Of a stretch of DNA of 64,000 bases, positions 58,961 through 64,000 are shown piece after piece; position 1 is the stretch's first letter, and each line of letters opens with the position of its first letter. The position numbers were made by a program, and so were the translations under genes. The stretch is from NCBI GenBank assembly GCA_020403045.1, contig JADBYK010000038.1, forward strand, positions 1-64,000, read 5' to 3'. The notes under the pieces are model-generated. The model did not search any database. It worked only from the letters and a program-made list of their open reading frames with translations, and had not been told where the DNA came from. The DNA comes from Cytophagales bacterium (GTDB lineage: Bacteria > Bacteroidota > Bacteroidia > Cytophagales > Cyclobacteriaceae).

Positions 58961-59569
58961 CTATAAAGAAGTAAAGTCAAAAATTAAATGCTTCAGTGTT
59001 CCAATTCCATTATGATTGGATTCATAAAAGACTCCCAGAGATTTGCTCATTTTATAATTTAAAACTTCTGAACTTCTTTTTCTGTTTTTTATTATCGCGT
59101 TAATTTCCAAAATGGTTTCGTCAGTCTTTCCTTGAAGAAGGTATCCTACCAAACTACCGTTTTCGTATTTTTTAGAAACAAAGTTGTCAATCCCAGTGAT
59201 AATGTATCTGCGCTTTAATGCCGAATCGTTTTGTTTCAGATTTTTAGCTTCAAAGAAATACTCATATTCATAAGTTGATATAAACGAAGTCAGTCGAAAA
59301 TCTATTCTCGGGAATCTGTCTGAAAATCCTTTAACTTTAGGAATGTCTTTTGGAATATCCGCTTCTACATTGGTTGAAACCCTCCACTTTAGTCGTAAAG
59401 GATTTTCTTTTACATGCCGGTGCAATTCGGAGGAAATATCGTTTTCATTCCAGTCTAATTGTATTACTTGTTCTTTCAATGAAGTATGATATGCATCAAT
59501 GATTAGCCGCCAACATTTTTGCTCAAAAGCATTCCTGAGTTTTTCGTAAACACCCGTATTCAAAGCCAT
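58961..59569 (-). CDS. PD-(D/E)XK-like putative nuclease of a restriction-modification pair
   Basis: A 202-residue protein from the ATG at 59569, which lies 2 nt past the methyltransferase stop; an upstream Met would overlap that gene. The nuclease-type constellation can be read by eye: Glu48 in a helix, Asp90 in PRIDFRL, and Glu107-Ala-Lys109 in YFFEAKNL, spaced as in PD-(D/E)XK enzymes. The remaining C-terminal part carries GYLLQGK and other helical segments. It is probably the restriction subunit to the adjacent methyltransferase; experimental support is absent. It has the same low-GC character as the methyltransferase. Confidence 0.65.
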   Translation of the reverse strand: MALNTGVYEKLRNAFEQKCWRLIIDAYHTSLKEQVIQLDWNENDISSELHRHVKENPLRLKWRVSTNVEADIPKDIPKVKGFSDRFPRIDFRLTSFISTYEYEYFFEAKNLKQNDSALKRRYIITGIDNFVSKKYENGSLVGYLLQGKTDETILEINAIIKNRKRSSEVLNYKMSKSLGVFYESNHNGIGTLKHLIFDFTSL

Positions 59570-59571
59570 TA

Positions 59572-62500
59572 TTAATTCCCATTTAAGATTTCGAGAATTA
59601 GCTCCGTAGCATCCTCTAATGCCATTGATTGTGACCAAAACCTGCGTTGGTTAGGACGAATAATGTAAATGTCGTCTCCTGTTTTGTAGTTCAGTTTTTT
59701 TCTAAAATAGATATTGCTTGAATTTTTCTCCCATAAATGCTGGTCTATTTTTTTTAGTTCATGATCAACAAACTCTTGAGATGTGACTACTTCTTTTTGC
59801 TCTTTTGAAAAAGAAAGTTTAATGGTCATTAAAGGCGTAAACCTGCTGATATTATAGATTGTGGCATTTGCAAACAAATCTTGACTATCAAGAAATTCAT
59901 TGAGTTCAGCACTGATTGTTTTTCCGTATTCTGTTGTTTGTTTTTGTAGAACAGGATATAGAGCAATTGATTTTTCTTGATTTTCAAATAAATCCAAACT
60001 ATAATTTAAACTATCATTTACTGTTATTTTCTCTTTTGGCGAAAAGTCAAGAATATTATTGATAACAATTAAATTTATTTTGTTTTCGATATCTAGTAAT
60101 TGCGTTTGATTATAATGATTCTCGGACTTTTTGATTGATAAAATATCTTCAAATAAACCGACAATTTCATTTAAAGGGTTAGTTTGAAGTAGAGGTACCA
60201 ATGCTGGACTTTCCAATATTTCGTCCATAAAAACTTGTTCTCTTTCGATTCCCCAAGAAGCGCTTGTTAAAAATAGAAGATAAGTTGTTAAACTTGAGTT
60301 CAGTACACACACTAGTCCCTTTTTTAAGTTAGGCTCAACGTTACCATTAAATATATAACAAGCTGTTGTACAATATGAAAAATAGTCGATATAAGAAGCG
60401 GCTAATTGATTTTTGTGTTGACCTTTCTTCATTATTACGTATGGCGGCCGGAAAACATTTCTATCAATATTTCTATACGTTTTAGTGTTTTTTTCCAAAG
60501 CACTTTTGGGAGTATAGTACCTTTCAATAAACTTCGCATTTATAACTTTATCAGGAATAAAATCAGGTTTTTCGGAATCACCATTTAACCCTACCGTTGG
60601 TTTCGCCCAACTATTTCCCCCATTCTTAAAATATTCTTTTAATGAAATAGAACGACCTAGAATATTCATTATCAGCATCCAATCATTCATTCCACCCCAC
60701 ATTGAAATCTTCCAAATTTTGGTGTCGGGTTTCTGACACTCTTCTCTTGGCAGATATTTTAAATCTGTAAAGTCAATACAAAGGCCATCAATTAGGTTGG
60801 ATTTGATAAATGTTTTTGGAGCGTAATATGCAATTTTATTGGAAGGCTTTCTAGGTTGCTTATTTTGATAGAATACAATACTTATTGGGCCTGTTGCATC
60901 GCCAAATAACTGACCACCAAAATTCTTTTTCGAATTGCGAAGAATTGAAAAGTTAAAAACCTTTTCTACGTAACAATCATTAAATAACCATTTTCTGAAA
61001 CTCTGATAAGTACCCCCTGTGTTGGTTAAAACTTTGGTGTTGAATATCAAAGCTATTTTGCCTTTAGGGGCAAACTTCGTTGCTTTGTGAAGAAAAGGTA
61101 GAACCATTTCCTTGGCAAAACCATATTTGTCGCAATAATTACGAACAGATTCCAGTAAATCAGTTGTTCCGAATGGCGGATTTCCGATTACTAAATTGAA
61201 ATCAATACTTTCAATTTCTACATTTTGCTGAATAGTATCTCTGCAAAAAAGATTTTTGCCTTGCTTCTTTAATGATTTGTCCTTAGGATTATTGATAAGA
61301 TTCGGCAAACGATGTTTTTTCTTTTGCCATAACGTTTTTGGATCTAACTGATCAACCAACGCCAAATACAAACTAAATGCAGCTACTTTTATCGCTTGTT
61401 GATGTAGTTCAATTCCAAAGATGTTATCAGTTAAGAGTTTTTTTAGCTTGTCAAAGTCACTTAGCTTTTCTTTATGTTGGTTTTCGTAGCGTTTTACCAA
61501 CCGCTTAAAACTTTCTACTAAAAAAATACCCGAACCGCAACTTGGGTCTAAAACTTTAACATTATAGTTTTTCTCTGTTTTGTTGACGGGTAGTTTTTCA
61601 TTCAGGATAAACTCCACTAAAGCAGGAGGGGTATAATATGTTCCTGTTCGCTTTTTTAGATATGGGTCAGTTTTGAACAAGAAATTTTCATAGATTTCAC
61701 TAAGTAATTCAATTTGTATGATGCTGAAATCAAACAATCTCCATTTTTCAAATAATTGTACTTGTGCTGTACTATCATTACCACAGATGAAACATTTTTT
61801 TATGAGCTGTAGCTGATCACAAGTTATTTTTTCGCCTTTCTCTATAGTGAAAATGTTACCATTAAAATATTCCTCCAATCGTTCATACAATTGATAAGTA
61901 GCGTTTGTATCATTTAGAATGTCAAAATATGATTTTGTACCTTTTTTTATCTGAGAGTATAATCTATCATCTGTAGCGCCTCTGTCCTCAAGATACAGTA
62001 GGAAAAGAGAACGTAGAATGATTTTATGAATAAAGTCAATTTCAAGCCCCTGCTTTTCCAGTTGCTGTGCGGTATTTACTAAACTTTCTACTAAATATTT
62101 ATCGACTCTACTCTGCAGATTTATTTTATCTCTGATAAACTGAGCATCTTCTAACGTCCAAACAATCCCCGAATCAATCGCAGTTCTTGAAAACAACTTG
62201 GTAAGTTCATTAAGTTGCTCTTTGTCCGATAAGATATAAGCCTTAATTTCAATGCTTTTCAATTCACTTTCAAAATCAAAACTTCCCTTCGTTACAATCA
62301 AAGGTTTTTCGGAACAGTTATAGATACGAATTTCTGTATCGGAATAAACATAGAAGAATAACACTTTTTTGTAGTTCCATATCTTTTTGTGGGTTTCGGC
62401 AATTTCTTTCAGTCTTTCTTTGTCAAAATCTTTTACTCTTTTCAAAAACACTGCTGGAAAGCTATTCCCATTCTCATCAGTATTGAAGTAAACAGAATCT

Positions 62501-62622
62501 AATCCAAATTCATTGACTTGGTCTAAAACAATAGATTCGCTTTCCGAGTGATTTTTACCCTTAGAACTTATAGATATGGCTCTGTCGAGACCAGTCAATT
62601 CTAACAGATCAATTTCTGACAT
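59572..62622 (-). CDS. Eco57I-like N6-adenine DNA methyltransferase (putative restriction-modification protein)
   Basis: A 1016-residue protein. It has an N-terminal region of about 150 residues, a helical domain (about 170-320), then the gamma-type N6-adenine methyltransferase core: TGTYYTPPALVEFI at 326-340, the SAM motif D359PSCGSG365, and the catalytic NPPF at 481-484 (IGNPPFGTTDLL). A large target-recognition and C-terminal region of about 520 residues follows, as in Eco57I/type IIG proteins. Unlike classical IIG enzymes no nuclease motif is evident in its N-terminus; the nuclease appears to be the next gene. The sequence is low in GC and atypical compared with flanking genes, suggesting horizontal transfer. 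Confidence 0.85.
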   Translation of the reverse strand: MSEIDLLELTGLDRAISISSKGKNHSESESIVLDQVNEFGLDSVYFNTDENGNSFPAVFLKRVKDFDKERLKEIAETHKKIWNYKKVLFFYVYSDTEIRIYNCSEKPLIVTKGSFDFESELKSIEIKAYILSDKEQLNELTKLFSRTAIDSGIVWTLEDAQFIRDKINLQSRVDKYLVESLVNTAQQLEKQGLEIDFIHKIILRSLFLLYLEDRGATDDRLYSQIKKGTKSYFDILNDTNATYQLYERLEEYFNGNIFTIEKGEKITCDQLQLIKKCFICGNDSTAQVQLFEKWRLFDFSIIQIELLSEIYENFLFKTDPYLKKRTGTYYTPPALVEFILNEKLPVNKTEKNYNVKVLDPSCGSGIFLVESFKRLVKRYENQHKEKLSDFDKLKKLLTDNIFGIELHQQAIKVAAFSLYLALVDQLDPKTLWQKKKHRLPNLINNPKDKSLKKQGKNLFCRDTIQQNVEIESIDFNLVIGNPPFGTTDLLESVRNYCDKYGFAKEMVLPFLHKATKFAPKGKIALIFNTKVLTNTGGTYQSFRKWLFNDCYVEKVFNFSILRNSKKNFGGQLFGDATGPISIVFYQNKQPRKPSNKIAYYAPKTFIKSNLIDGLCIDFTDLKYLPREECQKPDTKIWKISMWGGMNDWMLIMNILGRSISLKEYFKNGGNSWAKPTVGLNGDSEKPDFIPDKVINAKFIERYYTPKSALEKNTKTYRNIDRNVFRPPYVIMKKGQHKNQLAASYIDYFSYCTTACYIFNGNVEPNLKKGLVCVLNSSLTTYLLFLTSASWGIEREQVFMDEILESPALVPLLQTNPLNEIVGLFEDILSIKKSENHYNQTQLLDIENKINLIVINNILDFSPKEKITVNDSLNYSLDLFENQEKSIALYPVLQKQTTEYGKTISAELNEFLDSQDLFANATIYNISRFTPLMTIKLSFSKEQKEVVTSQEFVDHELKKIDQHLWEKNSSNIYFRKKLNYKTGDDIYIIRPNQRRFWSQSMALEDATELILEILNGN

Positions 62623-62651
62623 TTATGCAATTATACAATTTACGTTAATTA

Positions 62652-62659
62652 CAAATTTA
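62652..62659 (-). promoter_or_regulatory. Candidate -7 element of the methyltransferase gene
   Basis: TAAATTTG on minus is a perfect TAnnTTTG, 29 nt upstream of the methyltransferase ATG; a TTCG-like -33 element lies 19 nt further up. Confidence 0.5.
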
Positions 62660-62767
62660 GTTGCTTATCTATTATAATCGAAATAAACTTTTATTCAGTA
62701 ATCTCAGCCAAAAATCGCTTTTCGTCAATAGCAGTTTGCTGAAAATTTTTTTGATCATTCTAACAGA

Positions 62768-62917
62768 TTAACTGCTCCGTTTCTTGATCTTTTGTGAGCT
62801 CGATTGTTTAAGCGACTGAACTTGCTTCTTTGCTTTTTCTAAGGAAATCGGCTGCTGATTTGATAATATTTCCTTCTGGATTTTCGCTAACTCCTGAAAT
62901 GATACGTTGTAGCTCAT
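62768..62917 (-). CDS. 49-residue lysine-rich small protein with its own promoter
   Basis: A complete ATG-to-stop frame of 49 codons beginning MSYNVSFQELAKIQKEILSN, ending in a basic tail (KIKKRSS). A perfect TAnnTTTG element lies just upstream, which argues for a real gene. It is 145 nt upstream of the methyltransferase gene on the same strand. A restriction-modification regulator (C protein) would need an HTH, which I cannot see; an antitoxin or remnant is possible. The function is unknown. Confidence 0.5.
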   Translation of the reverse strand: MSYNVSFQELAKIQKEILSNQQPISLEKAKKQVQSLKQSSSQKIKKRSS

Positions 62918-62935
62918 ATTTTAAATTCATTTATA

Positions 62936-62943
62936 CAAAGATA
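62936..62943 (-). promoter_or_regulatory. Candidate -7 element of the 49-codon gene
   Basis: TATCTTTG on minus is a perfect TAnnTTTG, 18 nt before the ATG at 62917. No convincing -33 element could be picked. Confidence 0.5.
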
Positions 62944-62973
62944 AAAAAAACGGACTTGCTGAGAAGAAGTCTA

Positions 62974-64000
62974 CTAACTACTCCTCATTTTACTCCACCC
63001 GTACAAAGGCACACCTGCCATCAGAAGTAAAAACCCCCAGTATACTGTTTCTTGCCCTGAGCCACCCACTGCCCACATGGAGTATCCGAAGGCGAGTAGT
63101 GCGGTCGTGAGTTTAGTAGCGCTATTCCACTTTAGTTGTTTGGTTCTTACCGCCAAGATGGAGAACGATACAGCTGAAAATAAATAGGGCACTAACACCG
63201 TCATCGTGGAAAGTAAAATGATAAATTGATAGGTATCCGCCAGACTCCTCGAAAAATTCATCAAGAGTAGAAAGGAAACAAATACACTTCCTGCAATGAT
63301 ACTGATATACGGAGATCCAAATTTGTTTTCAGTTTTTAACACAGACGGAAACAATTTATCAACGGCAGCAGCGGCAGGTATTTGACCCTGCATGAGGATC
63401 CAACCATTCAGCGCACCAAAGGTCGACATGACGGCACCGCCCGCCACTAGATACCGAGCCCACTCGCCCCACATTGAGGCTGCCGCATCGGCAAAGGGAG
63501 CCTTAGAAGTTTGAAGCATTGAAGGAGAAAGCACGCCCATAATAACTACTGTTCCCAAGATGTACAGAAGTGTAACAGCGAGTGTTCCATACAAGGTGGC
63601 GCGCGGGACTGTTTTCTCGGGATTTTCAACTTGCCCCGATGGGATTGTTGCACATTCTAATCCCAAAAAAGCAAAAAGGGTAAGTGTAGCGGTCGTGGTG
63701 ATGGCGTTGATGTCTGATGTGCCGCTGCTATTGAACGGAAAATAGTTTTCGGTGTGGATATAAAACAAACCACCGAATGTGACTAGCAAGAGCGGTGCAA
63801 TTTTTAGTATGGTAGTGATGACTTGCACAGCTCCGGCATCTCTGATTCCACGCGTGTTTATCCAGGTAAGAAACCAAATGGCGGAAAGACCTACGCCAAC
63901 AGCTAGCATTGAATTTACTCCTAAGGCGGGAGCAAAAACGGTGAGGTAACTTAGAAACGCTACGGCAATGGCTGCATTCGTGCTCCAGATAGAAAGCCAA
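62974..64000 (-). CDS. APC-family amino acid permease (5' part outside the window)
   Basis: The reading frame stays open to the right edge, so the start lies beyond the window: 341 C-terminal residues are visible of a family that usually has 430-450. The visible part begins with WLSIWSTNAAIAVAFLSYLT in a membrane helix and has about nine further helices, with the family-typical FAFLGLECATIPSGQVENPEKTVPRA stretch (split here: FLGLECATIPSG, then VENPEKTVPRA). It is an amino acid/polyamine transporter of the inner membrane; the substrate is unknown. Confidence 0.85.
   Translation of the reverse strand, partial: WLSIWSTNAAIAVAFLSYLTVFAPALGVNSMLAVGVGLSAIWFLTWINTRGIRDAGAVQVITTILKIAPLLLVTFGGLFYIHTENYFPFNSSGTSDINAITTTATLTLFAFLGLECATIPSGQVENPEKTVPRATLYGTLAVTLLYILGTVVIMGVLSPSMLQTSKAPFADAAASMWGEWARYLVAGGAVMSTFGALNGWILMQGQIPAAAAVDKLFPSVLKTENKFGSPYISIIAGSVFVSFLLLMNFSRSLADTYQFIILLSTMTVLVPYLFSAVSFSILAVRTKQLKWNSATKLTTALLAFGYSMWAVGGSGQETVYWGFLLLMAGVPLYGWSKMRSS

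Noticed and set aside
62623-62767. Possible tiny frames between the 49-codon gene and the methyltransferase
   Set aside because: AT-rich with stops in all frames; only the -7 element of the methyltransferase is supported.

Overview
The window looks like a chromosomal segment of a Bacteroidota bacterium, most likely order Cytophagales. This is inferred from gene content (DUF4175, the Ig-like lipoprotein, Crp/Fnr regulators, a LytS/LytTR pair, a TonB-dependent receptor, MarR-controlled FadB/FadA/acyl-CoA dehydrogenase, YpdA, type II NADH dehydrogenase plus malate:quinone oxidoreductase) and from promoters fitting the Bacteroidota -7 element TAnnTTTG. Most of it is housekeeping sequence. No tRNA, rRNA, CRISPR array or intact insertion sequence was seen.

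Layout. 0-3.5 kb: cupin, alpha-glucan phosphorylase and an RlmI-type rRNA methyltransferase, all on minus. 3.6-9.4 kb (plus): MORN/YwqK lipoprotein, HtrA/Deg protease, a 57-codon protein, IspH and a TonB-dependent receptor. IspH appears to lack an ATG, GTG or TTG start for its conserved N-terminus. 9.5-14.2 kb: minus operon mqo-DUF952-VOC-ypdA, divergent from ndh, so two quinone-reducing dehydrogenases share one promoter region. 14.2-18.7 kb (minus): di-haem peroxidase, a Cys-rich unknown, an amidohydrolase and a divergent MreB paralogue. 18.8-21.9 kb: a decayed DUF885 fragment, then a Crp/Fnr regulator, a perfect FNR-type palindrome, and a cluster of small membrane proteins including a putative cytochrome b. 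22-26 kb: DUF885 lipoprotein, MOSC protein, TPR protein.

26.1-35.3 kb is a minus-strand block: DUF4175, RsbW-like ATPase, YbeY, MnmG, methyltransferase, Ig-like lipoprotein. It holds one perfect and one near-perfect parS site between ybeY and mnmG, and a cluster of DnaA-box-like 9-mers at 26.14-26.41 kb. Together these suggest proximity to the replication origin, although no parAB or dnaA gene lies in the window. 35.4-40.7 kb: AhpD-like protein, HhH/coiled-coil membrane protein, alpha/beta hydrolase, two YceI-type proteins and a beta-barrel protein.

40.9-47.3 kb is a fatty-acid beta-oxidation operon (MarR regulator, FadB-type, thiolase, acyl-CoA dehydrogenase). It is interrupted by a four-helix-bundle (23S IVS-type) gene framed by a 14-nt inverted repeat. 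47.4-53.5 kb: hydrolase, HTH membrane protein, VWA protein, and a LytS/LytTR two-component pair. 53.5-62.9 kb is the most accessory-looking stretch: a REP-like palindromic element, an OLD-type ATPase/TOPRIM protein with a DUF5946 gene, and a two-gene putative restriction-modification module (Eco57I-like methyltransferase plus a 202-residue PD-(D/E)XK-like protein) preceded by a 49-codon gene with its own promoter. The window ends inside an APC-family permease.

Spacers repeatedly carry short degenerate 'word' repeats (AGCT-type, GAGT-type and CAATT-type). These are described separately because they recur between unrelated genes.
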